From the NCBI GenBank assembly GCA_028583605.1, contig CM053333.1, positions 28,623,302 through 28,687,301 of the forward strand: a DNA stretch of 64,000 nt, written 5' to 3'. Below, in pieces: positions 1 through 12,110 of the stretch (positions are counted from its first letter, which is position 1; each line of letters begins with the position of its first letter). The notes under the pieces were generated by a model. That model made no database searches and was not told the origin of the DNA. It saw only the letters and a program-made list of their open reading frames with translations. This DNA comes from Dastarcus helophoroides (taxonomy: Eukaryota; Arthropoda; Insecta; Coleoptera; Bothrideridae). The position numbers and the translations under genes are program-made.

Positions 1-66
1 TATAGAACTTCCAAGTTATGGAACTTGTTACTGAAAGGAATTTTCCCTAAAAATTAGAACCCATCC

Positions 67-560
67 TTGTTTAAGGTGTATTCCCTAACATCTAGGGTTC
101 AGCTTGTCCCCAAAAATGGAAAAAGGAATCTGGCTAACAACTATCGCCGTATATCTTTGTTACCCGTTATGATGGAAAAGGTTCCCAATATCGAGATTCT
201 CAAGTATCTGGAGGAGAATAGAATCATCTCTGACTTATTTTTTGATTGCAATCAGACATTATTTACATGAAGCTTTTCCAAGAGATGGTTAGGAAGAGGG
301 AGACGTGTATTAAGGCTTGCTAGTGTGCCTGATTTAAACCGTGTAGATTTATGTCTTTCATATATTTTTAATTATTAGTCCATAATACTCTTGTAAATAG
401 CCTCAAGGCGTGATGAAACCTTCAGACCAAAATACGACATTTTTGTCTGAAAGGCCTGCTTGCAAATGGAGGAGGGCATTTTAAACATCCTATGTAACTT
501 CATTTTTGTCTTTGCTTAAGGCTTCTTTCGTTTGTCTGTACATCATAAATAAGTAATAAG
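67..560 (+). pseudogene. Jockey-like non-LTR reverse transcriptase fragment
   Basis: The open stretch at 67-270 resembles the N-terminal part of an insect non-LTR RT: a basic 'VPKNGKR' segment, then 'NNYRRISLLPV' (the NYRPISLL motif of RT block 1-2) and 'ILKYLEENRIISD'. Similarity then fades; 270-560 may be degraded continuation or 3' UTR and holds no open frame. The catalytic YADD block and endonuclease are absent here. The copy is broken and the element's 5' part lies outside the window or is lost. The assignment to the Jockey group rests on motif recognition only. Confidence 0.6.
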
Positions 561-2829
561 TAATTGCAAATAAATGTTTCCAAAAAATTAACCTTCCATA
601 TCTCTGAAACAGTTGCTTTGCGGACCAGTGTTTATTAAGCATTTTTTGTTTACTTCATTCCATTCTATTACATATTGGTGATTTGTAGTGTTAGATGAAA
701 TAATAAAAGGGTAAACTACAAACTACCAGAAAAGGAGTAAAGAATAAATATTTAGCAATATTTATCAAGAACAAGGTTCTAGTTAACCTAGTTAACAGAT
801 TAACAATAGTTTCCTGATTAAATGAACTAGATAACTAGAAGAAACTCAAAGAAAGGATTTCCATAAAGGCACAGACGCATTAGAGCATCCTTGAATAAAT
901 TGTTAAAAGTTCGAGGCGATTATAGAAAAATACATTAAAGGTGAAAGACATAAATTATATCTTTTCGTGTTCTACCAACGAGCTCATTTCTCTCATTTAT
1001 AAATTCTTGGGTTCATGCAAAATTGAAATGCCACTGTAAATTAGGTATAGTATTTATAAACTGCTTTCAAACTTCTTTGGTAAGTGGAAAGTGAACAGGT
1101 ATTACTAAAACTTGATAAAGATTCAGTAACCTAAGTATTTTTATCTACACGCCGCAACTAATTTTGCAAAATTAAGTTCTTTTCTCTAGCCACATTAATA
1201 TATATCCTCCCAGAATATTTTCACTTTATTTGCTTATAAAGCTTAAAGACGATAATATGAAAGTGTGCTAAAATGTTCTGCTGCTTTTTAAAAGTATAAA
1301 ACGAAATTATATTTTAAGCTGATATAAAAGTATGAGCCAATCTAAATTAGCTTTATCTTTCAAAGATCGGTGTGGTTTTATTACTTAAAAATTAGCCGAA
1401 GGGTATTTCAAAGAAAATAAAAATAAACGTATCGCTTCCTAGAAATAATCTTCTCCATCGACAACCAACAAAGCATTTTAAATGTTAAAATACTATTTTC
1501 TATTTAAAATTAATTTTAGAAATCTCTTTTGATTTATTTATGGTAGTTATATGATTTAATAATTTTATCTCTAGTAGCTAATTTTAAGTTATTACTTTAC
1601 CAGATCAACCACATTGCAATTAATTCGCTCGGATTTTGATGCAATCAATAATATTATTCAGCACGTGAAATTTCAATGTGTAATTGCTACGATAATTTAT
1701 TTTTTTATCACGGTATACGAAAATATGAAACACTGCGTGTTTTATGTATATTTGGGTCAGTAAAAAAAATTTAAAACATTTCATTATGTATGTGTTCCTA
1801 TTTTAAATTTTGGTCAGAAAAAAGCAAAGCTTCGCCACGGGAATAAAATGATGGCCTAAGGGATAATATTATTGGAGGGTTATGTTAACATCAACTCAAA
1901 CAAAAACATTTTTAGTATGAGTTTAAAATTAACATTAGATTCAGTGCAAGACATGGCTAATAAATGTGTAATACAAATATTTTTTGAAAAGAACAAATAT
2001 TAGGGGAGTCCTATCCAGGTGTTTAATAGTTTCAGTTCTAAAGAAGGAATTTTTAATTTACGTGATATTGGATGCATATCAAGTGAAATGAACTACATTT
2101 TAAACTCACCTATATATGTATCCAATTTCATAATTTTATTCCCAGGCAGTCTAGCGTTACTGTGAATTTGATAGTAGAAATATGGTTTCATTTACAAATA
2201 TGAAAAGCTATTTAATTTAATCAAGAAATATTTATTAATGTGGAGCAATAGAATATAAAAAAATACATGTTTAGTATTTTGTAGTTTCAATAAACATATA
2301 ATACGTTCTTCTTAATATGGAAAATTTATTCGACATGACGCAATGTATTCTACTTACTTATTGATAGAAATTTAGTTTGTCTGCCACTTTAACACCTATA
2401 GAAAGAACAAAAAAAACTTTTGACTAGAAAAGCTTTGCAAACATACTGGTAAGAAGTAGGCGTAGATTAGGTAAATACTGAAATATTGTTCTCATGTTTA
2501 GAGCAAGACTTTAAAATTCACACTACTACTTTTGGATTAAATCGGACGAGTTATCTTATTGATGATGAGATTTTCAGTGGGTCTTTGTAAACACTGGAAT
2601 ATTAATTATGGGAAACACAGGCGATTGATTGATAACCTGTCTCTATTTCTTAGAGGTTTTACTGGCAGATACCTGTAAAAAAAACTGCTGGTCCTTATGT
2701 GTCAAGAGCAATTTTCGTAAATCAAAAAAAGGACTCTGTGAATGGCAATTCATGCAAAACTCAATTTGCTACCATAAGAACTTCTGTACAAAAAACATGT
2801 TTCCATAATATTTCTTTGACACGGTTTGG
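561..2829. other. Unassigned AT-rich DNA
   Basis: No reading frame of note, no inverted or tandem repeat and no recognisable element were seen. It separates two Jockey-like RT pieces and could include further unrecognisable decay of the same insertion. Confidence 0.5.
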
Positions 2830-3850
2830 TACCGGTCTCTTCTTGTCAAGTTAATATTTTACGGACTTCTATGGGGTTCCTGTCAGTTGATATCCAATTT
2901 CCTAAATTTCCTCAAGTCATCATTGATTCAAATGAGCCCTAAGAGTTTATTTTGTCTCCTACTATATTTCTGTTACACATGAACGATCTATTAGTTCTAG
3001 CTGCCAATCCCGTACACAGCTAGGTAGCTATGCCATCCTTTTTTCCAACAAACGATTATCCGTTGCTACTTTAGCCGGGTTAAGAGAAGAACAGATGATT
3101 AATCATGCTTTCAAATTCCTAATCATGCTTTCAAATTCCCGCTGAAATGAAAGACAAAATATCTGGTTGACTGCAACACCTTTAAAAATCAGACGCTGTT
3201 TTCTTTAAGAAAAGTTTTGTTTATGAAACATGATGTATTTATCCTAGAAGTAAATGCAAGAACCCACCTTTCCTGGTATAACTATACGAGAAGAATCACC
3301 AAATTCGCCTCTTAAAATCTGAGCTTTATCATTGTAACTAAAATATACCTCACAAATCTTCAGCTGCTAATTAGACTAACACTTCAGTACTGTTTTCATG
3401 TTTGGACTCGGCCCCAAAACATACCCCTGGCTCTGTTAAATTGAATTCAAATAAGAGCAATTTATTCGTTCCATTTTTGATAAAACTTTGTCAAAGTATT
3501 AATGGAGTATATGCGCATGGTTGGCGAGTTGCCTCTTTTCTACAAGTAATTGCATGGAAAATGTTCGCAGGAAATGATGACCTTTATCCCCACTTTGGAG
3601 ATTTATTCTTTGTTTATAACTTCCAAATACTTGAATTTGTGAAATTTTTCCGGATAATTTTGACTTATCCTTGTTTAAAACGGCAGTTTATTACCATCTA
3701 TCTTCATTTCTCCCTCCTACTCACAGTGCGTCAACGGCATAATAACCCGTTGCGAGTGGATTATCCTTAAGAAAATTCCCCAAGCTTTAATATTCCCTTT
3801 TGAGTGGGATATTTGCATTTTGTAAGTATTTAAAACGGGGGTTCGTCACA
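2830..3850 (+). pseudogene. Decayed Jockey-like RT, central to C-terminal part
   Basis: Homology is spread over several frames. Around 2950-3010 one frame reads 'LSPTIFLLHMNDLL', the RT block following the GVPQGS motif. Around 3370-3420 frames read like the 'EYCSHVWGAAPKHTL' segment typical of the Jockey C-terminal region ('SCLDSAPKHT' here). Around 3500-3760 pieces resemble the 'LSLFYRYFHGKCSQEM' block and the end of the protein. Many stops and frameshifts make it a dead copy. The 122-residue open frame at 3402-3770 is a chance mixture of two frames and not a gene. Confidence 0.6.
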
Positions 3851-3968
3851 ATCCTTGTTTATTTCCGTTTTTCTCTTGCTCGTAGTGGGCCGCGAGTGGA
3901 AAAAGGTTTATCTTTTGTAAGCGGATTACACAAGGAATTATAAAGTATAAAAGTGTATACTAGTTTAT

Positions 3969-4314
3969 TGTTGGGCGTTATCGGTTCGAATGATTAATAC
4001 TTCGTGAATTGTAACCATTTTATTTCCAAACTGATTCCGGAACACTACAATTATGATTCACTTAACCAACTGACTAATTAACTCACTAACACTGTTTAAT
4101 TAACTAACTTATTCATTGACTAAATGAGGGAAAACCGACCGCGTATTTGTAGATCCCGTTCCGATTTCTAGAAGCAACGTACAAATAAGACTTACCGTTT
4201 AGCTTAAATTTGTGGAGCACTTTTCTGCCGTTTAATTCATTATGGGGGCTGCTTCCCCTTATTAAATTTTTCTAGAAAAATTCCGTACTAAATTCTATAA
4301 TTACATTTGTCACA
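3969..4314 (-). mobile_element. Solo LTR of a Ty3/gypsy family
   Basis: Begins TGTTGG and ends GTCACA, so on the minus strand it is TG...CA. It shares long stretches with the copies at 18008-18341 and 61874-62168, for example the 'CACTAACACTGTTTAATTA' block and the terminal block with 'TTATTTC'. The 61874 copy sits directly after gypsy integrase/GPY sequence, which identifies this repeat as that family's LTR. No internal coding sequence flanks it, so it is probably a solo LTR left by LTR-LTR recombination. I could not see a clear target duplication. Confidence 0.75.
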
Positions 4315-4578
4315 CAGAAAAATATCTTATGGAGTATTAAATGTTGATGATTGTATAAAATAACGAGGCATATCTAGTTTGTCGTGTTCCTTAATATTGT
4401 CTCTTTACATAAGTTATATCAAACTGCACACATGTACTCGTACCACGGATTATAGAAGTAGGATAGTGCACGAACGTAGAAAATGTCTAGAGAGTAGTTA
4501 GTACGCTCTCGTGATATCAGGAGTGATGGATTTCTACTACCATTGGGGAACCAAGTAAATGAATATGGCTATTAAACA

Positions 4579-4703
<125 letters not shown>

Positions 4704-4786
4704 TAAAAGAAATAGTAGGAGCTACTCCTCCACTTTCTAGACGCATTTCGGTCAAATTTTTATACATGGCCAATATAGGCGTGTAC
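4704..4786 (+). repeat. Dispersed repeat shared with 33352-33430
   Basis: The segment around 'CTAGACGCATTTCGGTC' and 'TATACATGGCCAATATA' recurs in reverse complement at 33352-33430. Both copies translate to a similar short peptide (SxRRISVKFLYMANI), but there is no sign that it is a gene. It is probably a terminal piece of the same non-autonomous element family. Confidence 0.6.
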
Positions 4787-5536
4787 TATTCTTATTCTAT
4801 AATCCGTGGCTCGTACAAGGAGTTCTTGTAAGTGATCAAAAGAATTTTGTCTCTAACATGCTTGACATATTGAGTTGTCGTGCTCTTTCTGTCGTTAATA
4901 TCTTAGCTTTTGTGCAGTTTTTTATTTCGGAAGAGTTTATTCTCTACTGTGGTATGATTGTTACCTAAAGTAGTGTACTTTTCAGTTTTGAATCTTGGAT
5001 GACATTCGTGGTCTTTGTATTGGAGTTTCGCTGACTTAAGTTTTCTATACTTACATATTTATTAGTGTTTTATCTGGACATATAAATGAAATTAAAGAGT
5101 ATGGTTATTTAGGCATCAGAAAACGTATTAATTTAATTTTTGTCTCTCAGTCTGGTAACTAAAGTATTTTCTGAGGCACAGAAGTAATCTTTAGCTGCCT
5201 GCCTTGCTGGGTAACATCGTCATTGTAATAAATAGAAAAAGTAGTAAAGAAAAAAGTGTAAAGTAAAGAAGCAATCATTATTTTTTTATTAAATATTTAT
5301 TAATAAATGACATTATATTATTTCTACTATCTCTATCACGAAAAATACATTTTCTGCGACGTATTCAAATGCTAAAACAGACTACACACAAATTATTATG
5401 TATTATTTAAAATCAATGCATACAGATTCTTACGAGCTGCAATGCATAATACCTCCTATAATGTGACCCATCGAAAACCTACCGTGAGACATTACCACCA
5501 GGAAAAAAATTGTCGGAAGGAATGCTGAAACACCTT

Positions 5537-5890
5537 ATGATAACGAAGGCTTCCACGGCCAGAGTCAGTACAGGATATACTTCTTCCGGGATTGGACCGT
5601 GTCAAAGAACTACTAAAAGTGTTCGACGTTTCGCCCACCATCGTAGGGGGCTTCTTCAAGAACAAAGAAAAGAAAACAATAAATAAAAAGGGAAATATAA
5701 GGGAATATGCAAAAATGAAAGAATGAAAAGGCCAATTTCAAAACATCAGAGCACGGTAACTCAGTATGTCCACCATACCAGAGGCGAAACTCTTCTGAAT
5801 TGAAAATTGGTACAAAGGATAAGAAAGAGTAGACAGAAGAGCACGGTAACTGAGTATGTCCACCATACCAGAGGCGAAACTCTTCTGAAA
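5537..5890 (-). mobile_element. PLE-type repeat, family 2, with hammerhead-like motif
   Basis: Near-identical to 38010-38360 and related to 11993-12110 and 14180-14510. On the minus strand, 5660-5624 reads TTGAAGA, a spacer base, a GCCC...GGGC stem and GAAACG. This is the layout of a hammerhead ribozyme core (CUGANGA, stem II, GAAA) as found in Penelope-like element terminal repeats. Downstream lies a 90-bp tandem dimer. No coding sequence remains. The PLE link is inferred from the motif and from the coding-bearing copy at 31955-32420. Confidence 0.5.
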
Positions 5891-5892
5891 CA
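5746..5892. repeat. Tandem dimer of a 90-bp unit
   Basis: The block 'GAGCACGGTAACT' starts near 5749 and again 90 bp later, each time followed by a perfect 5-bp hairpin (GTATG...CATAC) and 'CAGAGGCGAAAC'. The same dimer with the same 90-bp spacing occurs at about 38224-38360, so it belongs to the family 2 element and is not a local duplication. Confidence 0.8.
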
Positions 5893-6290
5893 CCTTAATT
5901 TTGTTTATGAGGGGGGCAACTTTTGAAGCAAAAATTATAACTTAAACTTCACCCTATGCAAGAGATACGTTATTAGAAAGGGTTTTAGATTCTTTATATA
6001 TTGGTGCTCCGTCTTTCAGTTCATCTAGAATCTACGAAGTCTTGAAGTTTCATTGATACATTTATCGAAAAATGCAAACACTAAGTCGTGAAGTGTTAGA
6101 TATTTTGTTGTTTTTTTTGTCGTTTGTACAATCCTACATTGTAATAACTATAATTTCAAAAACCTTTTTTGAATTACGCTTGACGCCATCTTCCAAAAAT
6201 CTTGAAGGATGACACCTCCGCATAGGAGGGTGAAATTTTGGCTATGATTTTTGCATCAAAAGTTGACTCCCTCGCAAACAAAATCGCCTT
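5892..6290. repeat. Foldback (inverted-repeat) element
   Basis: The left arm (about 5893-5968) and the right arm (about 6210-6290) are imperfect inverted copies; both carry 'CAACTTTTGA' with 'GCAAAAATTATA' or its complement, and 'TTCACCCT'. The interior of about 240 bp has no open frame. It abuts the family 2 repeat and is probably a MITE inserted at or near its end. Confidence 0.55.
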
Positions 6291-9200
6291 GTTTTAGCAT
6301 TTTTGCGACAAGATATTTTCCTGCCAGTTACACAATTTTGATTGACTAACAGCTATAAGTTGAAAATATTTACAGCGACCGTACCATACCTATAAGACCA
6401 AAAAGGTGGAAACCAGTATACGGTTTGTTGGTTGGGAATATTTCCAACTTTAAGCACGTTTGATCGTTTCATTGGAGAACATTTAATTGATATTATATAA
6501 AAAAATTTAACTTAGCTAAACGCATGTTCCGCCGAGCTTCTATTCTGCGGAATTTGCAATGATGCAAACCCATAATACAGGAATAAAACTTACTTCCTAC
6601 CGTGACCGTTGAAAACTTTAGGTGGCATCGTACTTGTGATTGTAATACAAGTTACATTTTATGAAATAAAAATTAAAAAACTACAAACCATTAAAGAAGT
6701 TGTACTTAAAAACTATTAGGTTAACAAATACAACATATTTTAACATCTTTAAAAAGTATGCATTATTCTTTTAAATAAATAATTATAACATTGTGAGCTC
6801 TAATGCACACAAAATAAAAGTTCTGATAACATAAATGTTTGGAATAATTATTTGGCGGGAATTTTCCTTATTTGCACTGCTTGCAGTTGCTTTCTGATCG
6901 TAAAATATCTCTTGCACGTGTAATTTCGCTTTTATGTAAGGCTCTTCTAAGTTACAAGTCTTAATTTTTATCTAGAAACATTATCTACACCCAAAGAAAT
7001 TAAATTTAAATTTTTTGTTTGATAAATATAAATAAAATAGTAACTTTGATTTATTTTTCAATTGTAAATATATTTAATTTTTTTTCGAAGTTATTAAACT
7101 TCATGAAAATATTGCATAATTTAAAAACGTTCTTGTATGCATAATGAACTGAATCATTTCCTTTTAAAATCATTTTTAACATTTTTTTTGTATAACATTT
7201 AGAGTTTTAATATTTTTTAAAACTTGAAATTTTTCTTTCATTAGAAGGTTAATTTTACAAAATGTAAAAAGCATTTTAAACGAGTTTTTCGAACAATTTT
7301 TTCATTTTCGAAATGAAAAATTAAAATTTCGACTTTTTTCAGGTTATTTACATGAAGTAAATTATAAAAACCTATTAATTTTCCGAAACTAAATAAAATA
7401 TTTTAGTTTTTATTTTAATTGTATATTTCTGTTAACATAATCTTGATTATTAAGACCTCTTTATTATTAATGAATAAAAACTGCTTTAGTGTTCTTGTTG
7501 CGGCTTAAGCTCTTTGAATCATTTGTCGCTAATTTTCTTTCCCTTCTGGTAATTTAGGAGCATATCTTCGCTGAAGAAGCAGCCTCTTTGGCTTGAAATA
7601 GTTGTAAGCGGTTGCTCCTTTAATGGCATATTTGCCGACCTAAGTAACCAATCTGGGGTATAACTTGAAGGACGGAAGTTCATTGGCCAAAGTGGATAAA
7701 TTTTAGTGCGGGTATAGCGCAAATGTTGACTTGAATTAGCTCATAGACAAGGAGAAAATGTAGAATGTATTATTTTCTACGTAAACTTCAAATATTTACC
7801 CCTGCAGCTACAGTATTGCTTATGAATTAACAATGTAATATTAATGCACTGAAAAGCAAGATCTATGTACAAAGCTCGTAATGAAAGCGTTGAACAAAGG
7901 TATATTTGAGAAGTTGAAATAGAATGTTAGCAAATTTGTTTAAAGGGAGATATTTCTCAAACATTTTGTAATAATTAAAATCCTGTTTGTAGACTTGTTA
8001 TCCATTTCAATCGGTGCCTTATTTATCTTTTAGGAAAATGGGTTCAATTACTAAAAGACAAAACATTTTAACATTACCATTATTTTACATTGTGGTCGTC
8101 TGATGAATGTAACAACATATACTGCAATAGGGTTAATCTTACTTTATGTGTTTCCTAAATTTGATATGTGAAGTTCCTAATGTAGTACAAGCGAAAAACA
8201 GTTTAATAGTTCAGGTATTATTAAACTTCATTCCTCTTCTAATTTCTGCATTAATTTTTGCTCTATCTTAATAGCCGTTAAGCTTGGCCAAGCGTGCAAA
8301 GGGGTAAACATTTAGGGACTGGAATAGACCTCGGAATTCTCGAGCTAGTTATCAATCCCCGCATCTTTTACAGATTCGTTTTGGCCGTATACAATTTTTC
8401 CACCAAATTAGAGGGAAACATATTGCAGAACACATCTATCTAATAAACTTTAAATTTTAAAACAGAAATTAATATAACCTATCTCAGGTCAGTTTAATCA
8501 TACATTTTTATCTAAACAACAATTTACGTACTAAGAAAACAAAAGCAGTGCAATGATAACCTAAAAATAACGAATCTCATTTTAACCACTTATTATTCAC
8601 GTATGAGGATTTTCATAATATTACCTACTTAGATTTTCCCCATGATTCTATTCGATTCCATCTGCCCTTCAGAGAGAGCTGTTAGTCGCTGTTGTTATAA
8701 TTTCGGTGAATAACATTTTTTTATTAACATATTTTCGTTATTATTAGCAACAGAAAGGTAAGCTGCAGAAGCAAATTTTGTTTTAATTATTGGTAAATAG
8801 GGTTTACTAACCATGAAAAATATGTATTTACGGTTTTTACTTTTTATAATAATATTTAATAATAAAATCATTTGACATTTTTCTTTGTAAATTTTAGGAT
8901 CAGAACAATTATTAGTCTGGAAACGATAAATAGAAAATTCATTAATATATGGCTGATTCTGCAAAAAAATCGAAATTGATGTTTTTTTGGTTTTTATAAG
9001 CCGTGATTTTTAGTTATAAAAAGTTATTTTTTTATGAAACTATTTCACTTGACGTACCATATTATGAAACAAAATCTATTTCTTACATTGATAAACAGAA
9101 AATAAATTGCAGATAAATACCCCGAAAATCATTCCCTCATTATGTCCCAATTGCTTATTTCAAAGAAAATTATAAACCTAATACGAAGAATTTCTTATAA

Positions 9201-9929
9201 ATTGTTTACCATCTTATTTTTTCTTATATATGATAGTACTCGCTATACATTCATTTATGTGTAATTTAGAAAAGGTGATTGAAAAACTTATAAAATATAA
9301 TTTAAAGTTTGTCCTTGCAAAACGTATCATTCCCTCACCATTGGGAAAAAGAGGGATTAGAGCAAAACTTGAAGTTGTACCGAAAGTAGTCTTATTTTTT
9401 CTAGAAATTGGTAACATCCATGGTAAAAACATGCGCTAAAGCAGACAACTTATAGAAGCATAATTTGTTGAAACAATTTTAGTAAAGAGTTTTTTAAAAA
9501 TTACATTTTCAACCGCCATTTCCTCACATAGTGTTATAAGAAGGTAAGCGCTTATTGATGTAATATTTATTATATTTATTATATTTGTATATGTGTCTGG
9601 TAGTGATACTGTACTTTCACGGATATAAAAAAGTAAGGTTGTGCTTCTTACTTGGAGGCAATACTTCTTTGTCTCGTCATTCCCTCATAAATGCATAAAT
9701 TTTTTTGTGAAAAAAAAAGGTCAGATATAGCTTGCAAGTGCGATGGGTTCACGAGAAAGGAGACAAAAAAGAAAACTATGGCAATTTTACAGTTCAACAT
9801 ACAGGAAGTACTACATATAGGAGTACTTTCGCTTGGCTTTTTTGCTGCTTTATTTTCCTGAAAATTTATGTTAGAGGTTTCGATATTCCATTTTATATTG
9901 TATTTTTTTCTCTATTATCGTAATTGTAA
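6291..9929. other. Unassigned AT-rich DNA
   Basis: Very AT-rich with many homopolymer runs. Apart from the weak exon candidate at 7519-7740, nothing recognisable was seen. Open frames at 8695-8964 and 9214-9439 have no family motifs and overlap on opposite strands. Confidence 0.5.
7519..7740 (-). other. Possible exon, unidentified
   Basis: A 67-residue minus-strand frame whose base composition is less AT-rich than its surroundings, with a varied amino-acid makeup ('NFRPSSYTPDWLL', 'ISSQRGCFFSEDMLL') unlike the low-complexity frames nearby. A pyrimidine-rich tract ending in AG lies just upstream on the minus strand, so it could be a terminal exon with its own stop codon. I do not recognise the product. 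It may equally be a fragment of an old mobile element. Confidence 0.2.
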
Positions 9930-10640
9930 CTCAAAATTTCAGGTTTAATAAGAATTTCGAATTTTTTGAAATTGAGAACTTCTAGATATAGTTCCTCTCA
10001 AAATTCTGCTTAAACCCAAAATTTGGATTTCTTTTATTTTGTTTGAAACTTTGGAACTTCTCTCGAAGTGTAAACTTTATTTTTCGAAATGTATATTTTT
10101 TATTTAGACAGTTAGTTTTTCAGAAAGTCGAAAATTTTTCTCAAAACTTACACAATCTTTATTTTGCGCATAAATTTGCCTTTAATCTTTTAACTTTAAA
10201 GAACTTTTTATATAAATATGGGTTTTTCTTCAGAACCAAATACATTTTTTTTAAATCACCCCTTGAAGATCGATATTTGTATAAGCAATCGATTTTAAAT
10301 ACAAAATTTTTAAATACCATGTTAAGTCTCCAAATTATTTGAGTGTAACTGCAAGTTTTTCAAATTTTTGGACCTAAACTATTGAAAATTTGAATTCGAA
10401 CTTGACTTCATTCAAAAAAATAATTTCTCGTATTTTCCTCGAAACGTGTTTTCTTAATTCCTTAGATTTTTTCTCTTGACTAAAATTATGGCTTTAAACC
10501 CAAAATTTCGCTTTTGGACATTTTCCGAAATTTTAAGCTTATTTTTCTAAATTTCAAGCATAAACCGGAAACTCTTTTATAATTTCAGAATATTGGATAC
10601 ACTTTTTTTTTAAATTTTAACTATTAATTTAAAACTTTCG
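9930..10640. repeat. Degenerate AAATTTC-rich tract
   Basis: Irregular repetition of short blocks such as AAATTTCGAA, TTTCGAAA and CAAAATTTC every 20-40 bp. Similar texture occurs at 33000-33300, 40100-41050 and 57490-58200, some in the opposite orientation. No clear monomer can be defined by eye. It could be a very old satellite or simply biased composition. Confidence 0.3.
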
Positions 10641-10693
10641 AAAAATTATAATAATAGAGTTCCATACCTTAAAAGGAAAAAGCCGAAATCTTA

Positions 10694-11511
10694 CGGCTCT
10701 TTCACACGCCGTTTTCGCAGCGCGAGCTTCTTCCGCTCTCACCTGTCAATGGAAAGGCCCGTGCGTCCCCTGTGAAAGCTCCATTGTATTCTTTGCATTG
10801 CAATCTTGGGAGCCGTCCGCTCGCTCGTGAAAGAGCTGTAAGGCTCGCACTCGCGAGCGGAAGCTTTTTCCGCTCCTACCTTCCACTCGTTCACACGGAG
10901 AGCCGTAAGGCTTGTCCTCGTGAGCGCGAGTTTTTTCCGCTACTGCCTTCCACTCTCTCACGCGCTATCGCAGTTCTTGTATGACTTGGCATTTTTGTGC
11001 CGAAGGGCGGATTGGATCAGGGTTGTTATCTTTTGTGTTGAAAAAATTGGGGTAGTCTATCAATACAAAAAGCTCTTTGTACTCAAAAATTATTATTACA
11101 AAAAAAATCAGTTGGCAATATTGCGCAGAACTCAGACACACGAAATCTTGATCGGGACTGTCCCGTTCAAATCGTGACGGGTGGCAACGCTAGGTTGGAC
11201 ACTGATTGAATTAATTAAAAATTCTGCATCAAAATCCATCTCGATTGAACGCTGGGGAGCGAGAGCCATAAGCGATTGTTGCTCTTCTCGGGTGAATACC
11301 CCCATTCCTCCCTTTGCATTTTGAGAAAGAGATGTAACTCCCTTCTAAGCGGACGGCTCGAAATGCACGAGCCTTACCGGCTCTCACTCGCGCGTCCTAA
11401 AGGCCCGTGCGTCCCATGTGAAAGCTCCATTGTGCTCTTTGCATTTCAATCTTAGGAGCCTTCCGCTCGCTCGTGAGTGCGAGCCTTACGGCTCTCCGTG
11501 TGAAAGAGCCG
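10694..11511. mobile_element. GC-rich PIF/Harbinger-like foldback element
   Basis: Starts CGGCTCTTTCACAC and ends with its complement GTGTGAAAGAGCCG, flanked by TTA at 10691-10693 and TTA at 11512-11514. A 3-bp TTA/TWA duplication is characteristic of PIF/Harbinger elements. The arms hold further copies of GC-rich subterminal blocks (GAGCCGTAAGGC, CGCGAGCGGAAG) in both orientations, against an AT-rich background. The interior (about 10985-11370) is ordinary AT-rich sequence without transposase. The overlapping open frames at 10746-11177 are by-products of the GC-rich repeats. Non-autonomous. Confidence 0.65.
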
Positions 11512-11514
11512 TTA

Positions 11515-11992
11515 TAATATTAATCTCTTATCCTCGGTCTGTCGCAAAAAGGAAGTTCTAAATTTTGCACAGGGTTAGTTCTCGATGACCGACGCAAAAA
11601 CGGCCAGCTAAGGATTAGAGCAAGAAAGTATTTTATAATAAAATGGGGGGTTTATTTGATCTCCGATAAGTCAAGTGTTACTTAACATATCGGTTAAGGT
11701 ATCATTAAAAAGAATTATTTCTAAGGATCCCAAGATATTTTTTTTAATAATTTTCAGTCCAATCTATTTAAATATACAGCACAAAATGTGTCAGAAAGAC
11801 TACCCCCTGTTCTCCTAGGTTTCTAAAGATAAAATTTAGATTTTAATAGGGTTAGTAGATATTGGGCCATAGCTTATCCGAAAACTGCATTTTTTTCAAG
11901 TTCCTAATAGTTGTTAAGAAAAAAAATATTTTATGGAAAAATAGGTGCTTGTATTCCAATGTTTTGAATTTGGTTTTGTTTACCATTTATTT
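11515..11992. other. Unassigned
   Basis: No repeat or coding signal seen between the Harbinger-like element and the next PLE-type copy. Confidence 0.5.
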
Positions 11993-12110
11993 GTTACTGA
12001 ACAAGCCGCCTACAATGGTGGGCTTAACCTCCAACACTTTTATTAGCTTTGTCCAATACCGAAAGAAGTGTACCAGTACTCTGGCCGTGAAAGCCTTTGT
12101 TATCATATCG
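11993..12110 (+). mobile_element. Degraded PLE-type repeat, family 2
   Basis: Matches the reverse complement of 5537-5660 with many substitutions: it keeps 'CCTACAATGGTGGGC', then 'CTGGCCGTGAAAGCC'. The GAAAC core has changed to a TTAAC, so the ribozyme-like motif is lost here. The 83-residue open frame at 11862-12113 overlaps this repeat and is not a gene. Confidence 0.5.

Noticed and set aside
3402..3770. 122-residue frame as a gene
   Set aside because: It overlaps a decayed Jockey-like RT whose homology switches frames through this region.
10746..11177. Overlapping open frames in the GC-rich block; possible CpG island or promoter
   Set aside because: The block has transposon termini and a TTA duplication, which explains its composition better than a host promoter.
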